DNA from: Sphingomonas metalli
GTDB taxonomy: Bacteria > Pseudomonadota > Alphaproteobacteria > Sphingomonadales > Sphingomonadaceae
DNA length: 64,000 nt
Direction of reading: 5' to 3'
Assembly (NCBI RefSeq): GCF_014641735.1
Contig: NZ_BMIH01000005.1
Location: 62,001-126,000, forward strand
The notes below the pieces were generated by a model. That model saw only the letters and a program-made list of their open reading frames with translations, did not search any database and had not been told where the DNA came from. Both the position numbers and the translations under genes were made by a program. Of this stretch, positions 35,113-44,150 are shown one piece after another (position 1 is the first letter of the stretch; every line of letters begins with the position of its first letter).

Positions 35113-35212
35113 CCGTCATCCTCGCGCAGGCGGGGATCCATATTCTCGAACCCTTGTGGGTAATGCGGAAGGCTCCCGCGCGTCTGGATCCCCGCCTTCG
35201 CGAGGATGACGG
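35113..35212. repeat. 28-bp inverted repeat pair
   Basis: The left arm (35113-35140) begins CCGTCATCCTCGCGCAGG. The right arm (35185-35212) is its reverse complement with one mismatch. It is another GTCAT-type intergenic element, in a 254-bp gap with no gene. Confidence 0.7.
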
Positions 35213-35257
35213 AGGAAAAGTGGGCGTGGTTGAGAGATGAGGACGCCGCCCCCCCTC

Positions 35258-36760
35258 CTATCGATAGAGCCGCGCCGCGTCGGCCTTGAAGGCGGCGCCG
35301 CTGTCGTTGCGGCTGTAGAACATGTGCCCGCCCGGATAGACGCGCAGCTGCACGCGCTCGGCCACGCCGAAGGACGGCATCTGGTCGACGATCAGCCGCG
35401 AGGCGAAATAGGGGCAGGACAGGTCGTCCCAGCCGTGGACGATCAGCACCTTCATCTTGGGATCGTTGGCGATCGCCTTGCGCAGGTCGGAGACCGGCGT
35501 GTCGGCGGGCTTGCCGCGATCCCAGGCCGCGTTCACCGCATAGGAGAGGGCGTTGTAGCGCGCGTCGGTCTTCCAGCCGACCTCACGCGTGACGAAATCG
35601 ACCATCGCGCTGGTCGTCGGCGCGATCAGCGCGTCGAGGATCGGGTCGTTCGATTCCTGGCGCGGCGACCAGGGGAAGGGGTCGAAGGCGGTGACGTTGC
35701 TGTCGTAGATGCTGCCGATCGTGCCGTCCTGCCGGTGGATCTCGCGCAGATAGGTGCGGCTGTCGACCCGGCCGCCCATGCGCTGGACCAGCGCCGGATC
35801 GAGCCCGGTGAGGCGCGTGACGTTGTCGACGATCCGCTTCACCGCCTCCGCATCGGCGCGGCCACGCAGCAGGTCGCGGGTATAGTCGCCGCGGGTATAG
35901 GCCTCCACCTCCGCCATCGCGGCGGGGGTCAGCCGGCCCTGCCGCTCCAGATTGGCGGCGGCCATGGAGGGCAGGTCGATCATCCAGGGCAGCGGCGAGA
36001 GCGCGGTGGCGTCGTCGCCCGAGGCGGGATCGAGATAGGGCGAGACGAGGATCAGGCCGTTGACCCCGACGCCGATCTGCGACTGGAGTTCATAGGCGAT
36101 GCGCGGCACGCGATAGCCGCCATAGCTTTCGCCCATGATATATTTGGGCGAGCGCAGCCGCTCCTCGCGGACCAGCCAGTCATAGACGACCTTGGACAGG
36201 TAGCGAATATCGGGATCGTTGGCGTAGAACGCCTTCTTCGTCTCGTCGGCATCGACCAGGCTGCGGCTGAAGCCGGTGCCGATCGGATCGATGAAGACGA
36301 GGTCGGTGAATTCCAGCCAGCTGTTCGGATTGTCGCGCGCGATCGGCGCGTCGGACGGCGCATCGCCCTGTGCGCCGAACTGGACGCGCTTCGGCCCGAC
36401 CGCGCCCAGGTTGAGATAGACCGAGGCCGCGCCCGGCCCGCCGTTGAAGGCGAAGGTGACCGGACGCGAAGGGTCCCGGCCGGGCACGGTATAGGCGGTG
36501 TAGACGACCTGCCCGATCTCCTTGCCCTTGTCGTCGCGGACCGCGATCTTGCCGACGGTGGCGCGATAGCCGAGGGTGCGGCCGCCGATCGTGGCCGTCT
36601 GGGTGATCGACCGGTCGGCCGGCAGCGGAACCGGCTTCTGCGTGTCGTCCTCCTTCTTCTGCTCGACGGTGGTGGTGGTCTTGGCGGTCTGCGCCTCGAC
36701 GGCGGCGCCGGTGCAGAGGAAGAGAGCGGCAGGCAGGAGCGCGCGGGCAGAAACGGGCAA
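35258..36760 (-). CDS. Exported serine carboxypeptidase-like peptidase, S10 family
   Basis: This 500-residue protein has a signal peptide (VSARALLPAALFLCTGAAVEA) and the S10 alpha/beta-hydrolase layout. It has the oxyanion region FAFNGGPGAASVYLNLGAVG, the catalytic Ser in IMGESYGGYRVPR, Asp in LIVHGWDDLSCPY, and His in RVYPGGHMFY. It is likely periplasmic and cleaves C-terminal residues from peptides. The start is a TTG at 36760; I saw no better upstream start. Its gene follows the phosphoesterase gene by 89 bp on the same strand. Confidence 0.92.
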   Translation of the reverse strand: MPVSARALLPAALFLCTGAAVEAQTAKTTTTVEQKKEDDTQKPVPLPADRSITQTATIGGRTLGYRATVGKIAVRDDKGKEIGQVVYTAYTVPGRDPSRPVTFAFNGGPGAASVYLNLGAVGPKRVQFGAQGDAPSDAPIARDNPNSWLEFTDLVFIDPIGTGFSRSLVDADETKKAFYANDPDIRYLSKVVYDWLVREERLRSPKYIMGESYGGYRVPRIAYELQSQIGVGVNGLILVSPYLDPASGDDATALSPLPWMIDLPSMAAANLERQGRLTPAAMAEVEAYTRGDYTRDLLRGRADAEAVKRIVDNVTRLTGLDPALVQRMGGRVDSRTYLREIHRQDGTIGSIYDSNVTAFDPFPWSPRQESNDPILDALIAPTTSAMVDFVTREVGWKTDARYNALSYAVNAAWDRGKPADTPVSDLRKAIANDPKMKVLIVHGWDDLSCPYFASRLIVDQMPSFGVAERVQLRVYPGGHMFYSRNDSGAAFKADAARLYR

Positions 36761-36849
36761 GGCGATGTTCCACGGATCGGCGACCCGGCGGGATGCCGGG
36801 CGGACGGTCCGGATGCTACAACATGCGCCGCCCCGCGCAACGGTTCCGC

Positions 36850-37338
36850 TCAGCGCGTCGCCAGCAGCCGGTCGAGCGAGACCGGCGCGAAGCCCTGTGC
36901 GTCGACGCCCACGTCGAATTGCCGCGGCATCGGCTTCAGCCGGCCGTGGCTGTGGCCGTGAAGATCGATCGCGCCCTTATGCTGACCGTTCCAGCTGCGG
37001 AAGGGATAGTGGCACAGGACGAGCGCGCGGCCGTCGACCGTGATCTCCGCATAGTCGCCGGTGCTCGCCCAGCCGGCCGCGGCGACGGTGGCCTCGGGGT
37101 CGTTGTTGCCGCGGATCAGGTGCTTGGTGCCGTTCAGCGCGGCGAGCAGCGCCGGTACGTCGGCCGGCCGCCGGGCGACGTCGCCGAGATGCCAGACCGT
37201 GTCGCCCGGTGCGACCACCGCATTCCAGCGGGCGATCAGCGCGGCATCCATCGTCCGGGTGTCCGCGAAGGGGCGCTGCTGGATGTTGATGGTGCGATGA
37301 TCGCCGAAATGGGTGTCGGCGGTGAAGAAGACCGTCAT
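36850..37338 (-). CDS. Calcineurin-like metallophosphoesterase
   Basis: This 162-residue protein carries all metallophosphoesterase motifs: TADTHFGDH (DxH), WHLGDVARR (GD), RGNNDPE (GNxD), LCHYPFRSW and LHGHSHG (GHxH). Short enzymes of this kind hydrolyse phosphodiesters or phosphomonoesters of unknown identity. Its ATG overlaps the stop codon of the upstream radical SAM gene by 4 nt, so the two are translationally coupled, suggesting a common process. Confidence 0.92.
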   Translation of the reverse strand: MTVFFTADTHFGDHRTINIQQRPFADTRTMDAALIARWNAVVAPGDTVWHLGDVARRPADVPALLAALNGTKHLIRGNNDPEATVAAAGWASTGDYAEITVDGRALVLCHYPFRSWNGQHKGAIDLHGHSHGRLKPMPRQFDVGVDAQGFAPVSLDRLLATR

Positions 37339-38423
37339 GTCCAGTAGAGGATGCGCGCGGCGGGGAGCGCGGCGGCGATCCGTTCCTCGAAGAAGTCGCG
37401 TAAGGCCCGCATCGTGGCGGCGTCATAGACCTGCTTCTCGCTGCCGAACTTGGTGCGCTTGGTGGTGCGGTTCGCGCCGGTCATGTCGAGCGCCGAGCCG
37501 GGATACCAGCTGTCGAGCACCGCCTTCGATCCAGGCGCGTAGCGGTGGGTGATGAGCTCGACCGTCAGGTCCAGGCCGGAAATGTCCGCCAGCGCCGCCG
37601 CGGCGTCTTCGATCAGGCCGCCATAGGCTTCGCGCCAGCCTTCCGCGGCGATGATCGGCGCGATCGTCAGCCCGACCGGATAGCCCCCCTGCGCCATCGC
37701 GCGCAGCGCCGCCAGCCGCGCCGCGACCGGCGCGGTGCCGCCCTCGAACCGGGCGAAGGCGCGCGGGTTGATCGAGGCGCGCATCCGGGTGCGGCCCTGA
37801 TGGTCGAGCCCGAGCAGCGGCGCGACATCGGCGAACTTGCTGGTGAATCGCAGCTGTGTGGACGCCTGCCAGCGGCCGAACCAGGCGATCGCGGCCGAGA
37901 GCGAGCCGGTGATCGGCTCGAGCGCCAGTGGATCGGTGTAGCAGGATGCCTCGAAGGTGGTGCCCTCGCCGGCACGGTCGCGGCTGCGCGAGGTGATCGT
38001 GCCCTGGCCGAGATAGGCGGGCAGGCCGTCGAGGATCTCGTCGAGGTTGGCGTAGACGCGGGTGATCGGCGGCCCCTTCAGCGAGCCCGCCAGATAGCAG
38101 TAGCTGCAATGAGCCGGGCAGCCCTCGGCGAGGTCGACGCGCCAGTCCGCGCTGGGCGCGATCGGCTGGAGCCGGCGCTTGGACGGCGGCGCGACGGTGA
38201 CGGCAAGGGTCGCCTTTGCATCGGCATAGGCGCGGCGCGGATCCTCCGGCAGGTCGAGCGCGAGGCGGTCGCCGGAGAGTGCCACGACCTCGACGCCCAT
38301 TGCGGCCGCACGCTCGGCGATGGCGCGGCCATGCGCGAAGCCCATCGCCGCGCGGGTGACGAGCATCCGGCGCGGTCGCCACCTGGCGCGGTCCGCGCGC
38401 GGTCGGTCGGGATGGGTCGCCAT
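37335..38423 (-). CDS. SPL-family radical SAM protein
   Basis: This 362-residue protein is related to spore photoproduct lyase. The radical SAM cluster motif is CPAHCSYCYLAG (CxxxCxxC). Other SPL-like parts are ASCYTDPLALEPITG, LRFTSKFADVAPLL, MRASINPRAFARFEGGT and the C-terminal FGSEKQVYDAATM. Non-spore-forming bacteria carry such homologues; whether they repair DNA is not established. The ATG at 38423 was chosen as the first good start; MLVTRAAMGF further in is an alternative. It overlaps the phosphoesterase gene by 4 nt. Confidence 0.88.
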   Translation of the reverse strand: MATHPDRPRADRARWRPRRMLVTRAAMGFAHGRAIAERAAAMGVEVVALSGDRLALDLPEDPRRAYADAKATLAVTVAPPSKRRLQPIAPSADWRVDLAEGCPAHCSYCYLAGSLKGPPITRVYANLDEILDGLPAYLGQGTITSRSRDRAGEGTTFEASCYTDPLALEPITGSLSAAIAWFGRWQASTQLRFTSKFADVAPLLGLDHQGRTRMRASINPRAFARFEGGTAPVAARLAALRAMAQGGYPVGLTIAPIIAAEGWREAYGGLIEDAAAALADISGLDLTVELITHRYAPGSKAVLDSWYPGSALDMTGANRTTKRTKFGSEKQVYDAATMRALRDFFEERIAAALPAARILYWT

Positions 38424-38512
38424 CACCACCCAACGTTCCGTCGCGGCGGACGGTCCGCCGGATCGTCGGCCGCCGCCGCGGGTTGGAGCGGTCGATGCTC
38501 TAGGAGATGGTG

Positions 38513-38971
38513 ATGCTGCGTTCCTTCCTGATCGGCCTGGTCGCGGGCCAGCGCGCGATGACCCCCTTGTCCGCGCTCGCCGGTGCCGCGCAGCGCGGCA
38601 CCCTGCCGCACGACAATGCGCCCGCAAGGCTGATGGCGTCGCCGCTGATCTCCGCCGGCGGGGTCGCGCTCGCGGCGCTGGAGATGGTGGGGGACAAGAT
38701 GAAGACCGCGCCGGACCGGACCGTGCTGCCCGGGCTGCTCGCGCGGTCGATCACCGGTGGCTTTGCAGGGGCGACGCTGGCGCCGGCCCGACGGGCCTGG
38801 GCGGGAGCGGCGCTGGGAATCGGCGGGGCGATCGCCTCCTCCTATGCGGGGCTCGCCGCGCGCAAATGGGCGATGCGCCGCTGGGGCCAGACCGCGACCG
38901 GGTTCGGCGAGGATGCCCTCGTCCTCGCGGCGGCCAATGCGATCAGCCAGGCCCGGCCTGCCGCGCGCTAG
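38513..38971 (+). CDS. DUF4126-like membrane protein
   Basis: This 152-residue protein has several hydrophobic, glycine- and alanine-rich helices, beginning MLRSFLIGLVAGQRAMTPLS, with GGVALAALEMVGDKMKTAPDR in the middle and ITGGFAGATLAPARRAW later. The pattern matches a small membrane protein family of unknown function. AGGAG at 38502 gives the ATG at 38513 the right spacing; an ATG at 38507 is too close. It is divergent from the radical SAM gene. Confidence 0.8.
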   Translation: MLRSFLIGLVAGQRAMTPLSALAGAAQRGTLPHDNAPARLMASPLISAGGVALAALEMVGDKMKTAPDRTVLPGLLARSITGGFAGATLAPARRAWAGAALGIGGAIASSYAGLAARKWAMRRWGQTATGFGEDALVLAAANAISQARPAAR

Positions 38972-39054
38972 ACTGGAATCCGCCCAAACGGCACCGATCG
39001 TCATCCCAGCCTAGGCGAAACCTCTGCGAAGGTTCGACTATTCAACAACCCTCG

Positions 39055-39082
39055 TCCACCCCGGCGACGGCCGGGGTGGACG
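39055..39082. repeat. Perfect 12-bp hairpin
   Basis: GTCCACCCCGGC pairs perfectly with GCCGGGGTGGAC around the loop GACG. It lies in the repeat-rich gap and may be one half of a repeat element. Confidence 0.65.
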
Positions 39083-39151
39083 GAGAAGATTTGCAGAGTT
39101 CGCGCATGGTCTGGGATCTTCCAGTGATGGCGCGACACAGTGTCTTCCAAT

Positions 39152-39247
39152 CGTCATGCCGGACGTGTTCCGGCATCCACAGTTTCGCATAGTCAACGGC
39201 GTGTGCGCTTGTTGCACGGTGGATGCCGGAACATGTCCGGCATGACG
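39152..39247. repeat. Inverted pair of 29-bp GTCAT-type repeats, second location
   Basis: The left arm (39152-39180) begins CGTCATGCCGGACGTG and ends GGCATCCAC. The right arm (39219-39247) is its reverse complement with one mismatch, across a 38-nt spacer. It is the same unit and spacing as at 14206-14301, 25 kb away. Confidence 0.75.
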
Positions 39248-39468
39248 AGGTGAATTTCGCGACGGTCTTGCGTTCGCGGGGATGAAGACGGTTCCGTCTG
39301 GACGGACCACAGTCTGTTCCCTCGCTCCACCTGGAGCGAAATGGCTCATTGTTGCCGGGCGACGTCGAAGCACGGTCGAGGCTCGGGCCCGTCGCAAAGG
39401 TACGATGCCGGGGCTGGCAGAGCAGTGGCAATTAGGTAAGGTGCTGCGACCTGATCCGGAGAATTGGT

Positions 39469-41562
39469 TTGTCGTTCAAGCCCCTGTCCCTCGCCATCCT
39501 GCTGGGCGCCACGTCGCTCGCCGTCCCCGCCGCGCGGCTGATCGCCCAGTCCACCCCGCCCGCCGCGCCGCCGGCCGCGCCAGCGGCCGCGCCCGCGGAC
39601 GCCGCGGCGAGCTATGGCAGCTGGGGCTTCGACCTCACCGGCATGGACCGCAGCGTGCGGCCGGGCGACGACTGGTTCCGCTTCGTCAACGGCGCCTGGG
39701 CGGCACGCACCCAGATCCCGTCGGATCGCTCGTCCTACGGCGCCTTCGCGGTGTTGCGCGACGTATCCGAGCAGCGGCTGCGCAGCCTGATCGGCGGTTA
39801 TAGCGCGACCGACACCGCGCATCCCGACCGGATGAAGGCAGCGATCCTCTACGCCGACTTCATGGACAGCGCGACCGCGGACCGGCTGGACGCAGCGCCG
39901 CTGGGCGAGCGGCTCAAGGCCGTCCGCGCCGCGACCTCGAAGGACGATATCGCCCGGCTGATGGGTCGATCGCTCGGTGGCTTCGGCGCCAGCTTCTTCG
40001 CGCCCGGCGTCAACGACGATGCCAAGCAGCCCGACGTCTATGCGCTGTACCTGCGCCAGTCGGGGCTGGGACTGGGCGATCGCGACCTGTACCTCGATGC
40101 CAAATTCGCCCCGCAGGTGGCGCGCTATCGCCAGTATGTCGCGCAGATGCTGGGCTTTGCCGATTGGCCGGACGCCGAGGCGGCCGCCGATGCCGTGGTG
40201 GCCATGGAGACGAAGCTCGCCGCCGCGCACTGGACCCGTGCGCAGAGCCGCGATCGCGACAAGACCTACAACCCCGCCACGCCCGCCCAGCTCGCCGCGC
40301 AGGCGCCCGGCTTCCCCTGGCCGACCTTCTTCCAGGCCGCGGGCATCGATGCGGCGAACCGGGCGATCGTGGCGCAGAACACCGCCTTCCCGGGCATCGC
40401 CAAGGTCTTTGCCGACACCGACCTCGCCACGCTGAAGGCGTGGGAGGCGTTCCGGATCGCCGACGACATGGCGCCGCTCCTGTCGCAGCGCTTCGTCGAC
40501 GCGCAGTTCAACTTCCGCTCGAAGTTCCTCAACGGTCAGCCGCAGCAGCGCGAGCGGTGGAAGCGGGCGGTCGCCTTCACCGAGAGCGGCATCGGCGAGG
40601 GGATCGGCCGCGACTATGTCGCACTGTACTTCCCGCCCGCGTCCAAGGCCAAGATGGACCAGCTGGTCGGCAATCTGCGCGTCGCGCTGGCGGGCCGGAT
40701 CCGCAACCTGACCTGGATGGGTCCCGCCACCAAGCAGCAGGCGCTCGACAAGCTGCAGGGCTTCACCGTCAAGATCGGCTATCCCGACAAGTGGCGCGAC
40801 TATGGCGCCCTGCAGGTCAGGAAGGGCGACCTGGTCGGCAATGCCGAGGCGGCGATGCGCTTCGAATGGGACTATCGCCGTCGTCGTATCGGCATCCCCG
40901 TCGACAAGGCGGAGTGGGGAATGACCCCGCAGACGGTCAACGCCTATTATAATTCGGTCAAGAACGAGATCGTCTTCCCCGCCGCGATCCTCCAGCCGCC
41001 CTTCTTCGATCCCAAGGCCGACGATGCGATCAACTATGGCGGGATCGGCGGGGTGATCGGGCACGAGATCAGCCACGGCTTCGACGATCAGGGCCGCAAG
41101 TCGGACGGGCGCGGCGTGCTGCGCGACTGGTGGACCGCGGAGGACGCGACCAAGTTCGAGGCGCAGGCGACGCGGCTCGGCGCGCAGTACGAGGCGTACA
41201 GCTTCGAGGGGCTGCCGGGGCTGCACATCAATGGCCGCGCCTCGATGGGCGAGAATATCGGCGATCTGGGCGGCGTGCTGATCGCGCTCGATGCCTATCA
41301 CGCCTCGCTCGGCGGCAAGCCGGCGAAGGTGATCGACGGCTTCAGCGGCGACCAGCGCTTCTTCCTGGGCTGGGGCCAGGTGTGGCGCACGCTGTTCCGC
41401 AACGAGGCGCTGCGCCAGCAACTGGTCAGCGATCCCCATTCGCCGGGGCAGATCCGCGCGGTCAATCCGCTGCGCAACGTCGATGCCTGGTACGCGGCCT
41501 GGAAGATCGATCCGAGCCAGAAGCAATATCTCGCCCCGGCCGACCGCGTTCGGATCTGGTAG
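39469..41562 (+). CDS. M13-family metallopeptidase, exported
   Basis: This 697-residue neprilysin-like zinc peptidase has a signal peptide at the N-terminus (LSLAILLGATSLAVPAARL), then an Ala/Pro linker. The N-terminal M13 domain begins FDLTGMDRSVRPGDDWFRFV. The zinc motif is H532-E-I-S-H536 in IGHEISHGFDDQG, the third ligand is Glu595 in ENIGDLGG, and the conserved NAYYNSVKNEIVFPA precedes them. It ends RVRIW, the typical family C-terminus. The start is a TTG with GGAGA upstream. Confidence 0.94.
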   Translation: MSFKPLSLAILLGATSLAVPAARLIAQSTPPAAPPAAPAAAPADAAASYGSWGFDLTGMDRSVRPGDDWFRFVNGAWAARTQIPSDRSSYGAFAVLRDVSEQRLRSLIGGYSATDTAHPDRMKAAILYADFMDSATADRLDAAPLGERLKAVRAATSKDDIARLMGRSLGGFGASFFAPGVNDDAKQPDVYALYLRQSGLGLGDRDLYLDAKFAPQVARYRQYVAQMLGFADWPDAEAAADAVVAMETKLAAAHWTRAQSRDRDKTYNPATPAQLAAQAPGFPWPTFFQAAGIDAANRAIVAQNTAFPGIAKVFADTDLATLKAWEAFRIADDMAPLLSQRFVDAQFNFRSKFLNGQPQQRERWKRAVAFTESGIGEGIGRDYVALYFPPASKAKMDQLVGNLRVALAGRIRNLTWMGPATKQQALDKLQGFTVKIGYPDKWRDYGALQVRKGDLVGNAEAAMRFEWDYRRRRIGIPVDKAEWGMTPQTVNAYYNSVKNEIVFPAAILQPPFFDPKADDAINYGGIGGVIGHEISHGFDDQGRKSDGRGVLRDWWTAEDATKFEAQATRLGAQYEAYSFEGLPGLHINGRASMGENIGDLGGVLIALDAYHASLGGKPAKVIDGFSGDQRFFLGWGQVWRTLFRNEALRQQLVSDPHSPGQIRAVNPLRNVDAWYAAWKIDPSQKQYLAPADRVRIW

Positions 41563-41581
41563 GAAGACGGCGCCGCCACGC

Positions 41582-42745
41582 TCATCCCGCGGCGGCGTTG
41601 GCACCCTCGTCGACGTCCGCGGCGGCGTCCGCATCGACGCCGCGGTCCAGCCGGGCTTCGTCGGCGGCGAGCGCTTCGGCATCCCGGTCGGTGATGCCGA
41701 AGCGGGCCGCGACGTCTGGGGCGAAGCGCAGCAGATCGGGGCGCAGCCGCAACAGGCTGAGATCCTTCGACTTACCCTCCATCATCACGTCGAATTCCAA
41801 TCCTTCCGCCATGCGCATGAAGGTCGCGAACTCGAACGGGTTGGTGAAGTCGGCATGACCCGTCCAGATGGGCGGACGCAGCACCGTCTTGATGCGGGCG
41901 GTCGCCTTGACCGGGGCCTTGAGCAACTCCCCCTTCTTCGCACGGGCGGTGCCCGCCTTGGCGGCGGCGCGCGCCTTGGGCGTGATCTTCTGCTTGATCT
42001 CGCGCAGCTCGGTGCGGGGCGAGGAGAAATGGATCTTCGGCCGGACGCCGGCCGGCCAGGTCGCCAGGAAGCGCTCGAGCGTCTCGCGCATGTCGAGCCG
42101 CTCCGGATTGAGGCACCAGAAATGCTGATAGTCGAAGATCAGCCGCACGCCGGTGCGTTCGTGGATCCATAGCACGTCCGCCGCCGAGAAGCGGATATCG
42201 TCATTCTCCAGCACCAGCCGGCGGCGGACGTGATCGGGGCATTGCTCCCAACCCTCGATCCAGCGGGCGCGGCTCGCCTCGTGATCGTCGTAGACGCCGC
42301 CGACATGGGTGATCATCACCGCCTCGTCGTCCAGCTCCATCCGGTCGAGCATCTCGGCCTGGCTCGACAGGTCCCAGATGCTCTTGGCGGTGAGATCAGG
42401 ATTGGGCGCGTTGAGCAGCACATATTGCGACGGGTGGAAGGACAGGCGGATGTCGTATGCCTTCGCCTTGGCACCGAAGGCGCGCAACTCCGCATCGCTG
42501 TCGGCGACCATCGAATGGAATTGCGGCATGTCGGGATGGGTGGCGTAGGGCGCGATGTCCGACGACAGCCGGTACATGTCGAGCTTCTCGGACCTGAGAT
42601 AGTCGAGCACCTGATCGAGCAGCTCGAGCGAGCATTTCAGATGCGGGTTCTTCTGCCACCGGCGGGTGTCCTGGCTCTTCAGGCCGGGACGGCCCATCAC
42701 CTTGACCGGGAAGCCGAGGCGCAAGGGACGATCGCTGCGGGTCAT
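41582..42745 (-). CDS. uvsE: UV damage endonuclease UvsE
   Basis: This 387-residue TIM-barrel endonuclease nicks DNA 5' to UV photoproducts. Family segments are LRLGFPVKVMGR, YRLSSDIAPYATHPDMP, IRLSFHPSQYVLLNAPNP, MITHVGGVYDDHEAS, RLVLENDDIRFSAADVL, LIFDYQHFWCLNP and KIHFSSPRTE, which hold the metal-binding His, Glu and Asp residues. A Lys/Ala-rich stretch (KARAAAKAGTARAKKGELLK) and an Asp/Ala-rich C-terminal tail are extra. The ATG overlaps the stop of the upstream DHH gene by 4 nt. Confidence 0.93.
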   Translation of the reverse strand: MTRSDRPLRLGFPVKVMGRPGLKSQDTRRWQKNPHLKCSLELLDQVLDYLRSEKLDMYRLSSDIAPYATHPDMPQFHSMVADSDAELRAFGAKAKAYDIRLSFHPSQYVLLNAPNPDLTAKSIWDLSSQAEMLDRMELDDEAVMITHVGGVYDDHEASRARWIEGWEQCPDHVRRRLVLENDDIRFSAADVLWIHERTGVRLIFDYQHFWCLNPERLDMRETLERFLATWPAGVRPKIHFSSPRTELREIKQKITPKARAAAKAGTARAKKGELLKAPVKATARIKTVLRPPIWTGHADFTNPFEFATFMRMAEGLEFDVMMEGKSKDLSLLRLRPDLLRFAPDVAARFGITDRDAEALAADEARLDRGVDADAAADVDEGANAAAG

Positions 42746-43812
42746 GCTTCCACCTGTGCCTGGGGCAGGCCGAGACCCGCGACGAATGCGTTCCAGCCCG
42801 AAGCCGGCAGGGCGCCGCCCGTGGCCTGTGCGTGGCCGTTGCCATAGCGCCCGTCGGCCCCGGCCGGGCGGTGTTCGGCGAGGAAGGCGATCAGGTCCCG
42901 CCCGCTCGCAGAGCGCGCGGCGAAATGGACCCAGCCCGGCCGATAGCCGCGATTGGCCGCGATCACGATCTTGTCGCGGAGCCGGCCGCGCCATTGCTGC
43001 GCGATCAACGGATGGATCTGGCAGGGCGTGTCGAGGCGGATCAGCGCGACATCGCCCGCGACGAGCGGCGCCACCCGCTTGCCGACCTCCATCGCCTCCC
43101 GCACTTCCGCCCGCGCGGCGTGGAGCGCGCGGGTGTCGGGATCGTCGCCTCGAGTGATCGCCTTGGGACCGTCCGCGCGCAGCAGCAGGCGCAGGGCGGG
43201 CCCGGCGTCCGCCAGCGCCGTTCGCCGCGGTGCGTTGATCAGCGTGGTCGCGTCGCGCAGCGCCGTCTTGCCCCAGCGGGCCTGCGCCGCCGCGAGTTCC
43301 GGAAAGCCGAGCCCGTCGGCCATGTCGCCGATCAGGCCGATCGCGGCGAGCCATAGCAGGTCGTCCTGATCGCCGAGCGCGCCGGCGGACCACCAGGCGA
43401 GCAGCGCCGATGTCGGCTCGGGATCGAGGCCGTTGCCGCTGATCGTCACGGCATGCTGCGGCGTTCCGGTCGGCACGTGATGGTCGATGACGAGTGTCGG
43501 ACAGCCCGGCAGCACCGGCTCGGGCCGGGTGCCGAGATCGGCGACGATCAGGCCGGCCGGTCCGAAGGCGGCGATCCGACTGGCGGTGTCGCCGTCCCAG
43601 GGCGAACCTGTCTTGCCGATCACCAGCGGTTCGGCCTGGCGGCCCGCCGTGCGAAGGGCGCGGACCAGGATCGCGGCGGCGGCGAGCCCATCGGCATCGA
43701 AATGGCTGAGGACGACCACCGGCCCCTCGCCGGCGAAGCCATCCAGTGCCTCCGCCATGGCGAGCCGCGCCGCCTCGCGCACATCAACTGCTTGGAAAAG
43801 CCTGCCAATCAT
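42742..43812 (-). CDS. DHH-family phosphoesterase, RecJ-like
   Basis: This 356-residue protein has the RecJ/DHH motifs LSHFDADGLAAAAILVRAL (first Asp pair), LIVADLGTRPEP, VIDHHVPTG (DHH) and GLIGDMADGLG. The C-terminal DHHA1 region has YGNGHAQATGGALP, close to the GGGHxxAxG signature. Such proteins cleave single-stranded DNA or short oligonucleotides from an end. It is translationally coupled (ATGA) to uvsE downstream. The ATG at 43812 is preferred; a GTG at 43830 is in frame. Confidence 0.9.
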   Translation of the reverse strand: MIGRLFQAVDVREAARLAMAEALDGFAGEGPVVVLSHFDADGLAAAAILVRALRTAGRQAEPLVIGKTGSPWDGDTASRIAAFGPAGLIVADLGTRPEPVLPGCPTLVIDHHVPTGTPQHAVTISGNGLDPEPTSALLAWWSAGALGDQDDLLWLAAIGLIGDMADGLGFPELAAAQARWGKTALRDATTLINAPRRTALADAGPALRLLLRADGPKAITRGDDPDTRALHAARAEVREAMEVGKRVAPLVAGDVALIRLDTPCQIHPLIAQQWRGRLRDKIVIAANRGYRPGWVHFAARSASGRDLIAFLAEHRPAGADGRYGNGHAQATGGALPASGWNAFVAGLGLPQAQVEA

Positions 43813-43852
43813 CCGCTGCCAACGCAGCACCGGGCGCTCGGCTCCGCCGCCG

Positions 43853-44050
43853 TTACAGTCCGTCGCTCAGCCGGCGCACTTCGGTCTCGATGGCGGCGAG
43901 GAGCGCGACCATGCCGGCATCGTCGCCGCAGGTCAGCCGCCAGTGCTCGACATAGGCGGGGCCGCCGGGGCCGAAACAGCGATGGATGCGGCGCGCCTCG
44001 TCTGCGACGTCGACCCCATACAGGGGGGCAGCAGGTGGCGGCTGATCCAT
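43853..44050 (-). CDS. Small acidic protein of unknown function
   Basis: This 65-residue protein, MDQPPPAAPLYGVDVADEAR then RIHRCFGPGGPAYVEHW, ends with a helix (MVALLAAIETEVRRLSDGL). It has two cysteines and no membrane segment. The family is not recognised. It lies 40 bp upstream of the DHH gene on the same strand and may belong to that operon. AAGG precedes the ATG. Confidence 0.6.
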   Translation of the reverse strand: MDQPPPAAPLYGVDVADEARRIHRCFGPGGPAYVEHWRLTCGDDAGMVALLAAIETEVRRLSDGL

Positions 44051-44150
44051 CAGCCTTGATTATCATCACCTTATCGGCTGCTCGACTCTGAATGAGTCCT
44101 GCTAAGGGACAGGAACGGCTCCCGACATCTCGAAGCGGATGGATGAAGAA

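Larger units (their letters stand above)
38972..39468. other. Repeat-rich intergenic region
   Basis: About 500 bp with no convincing gene. It contains a partial GTCATCCCAGC repeat near 38999, a perfect 12-bp hairpin at 39055-39082, and the inverted repeat pair at 39152-39247. The final 100 bp are probably the promoter region of the M13 peptidase gene. Confidence 0.65.

Noticed and set aside
39282..39803. 173-residue plus-strand frame upstream of and overlapping the M13 peptidase start
   Set aside because: Its second half is the out-of-frame shadow of the peptidase, and the first half is repeat-rich intergenic DNA.
39346..41682. 778-residue open frame opposite the M13 peptidase
   Set aside because: It is a shadow frame. 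The peptidase with HExxH and its C-terminal motif is clearly the gene.
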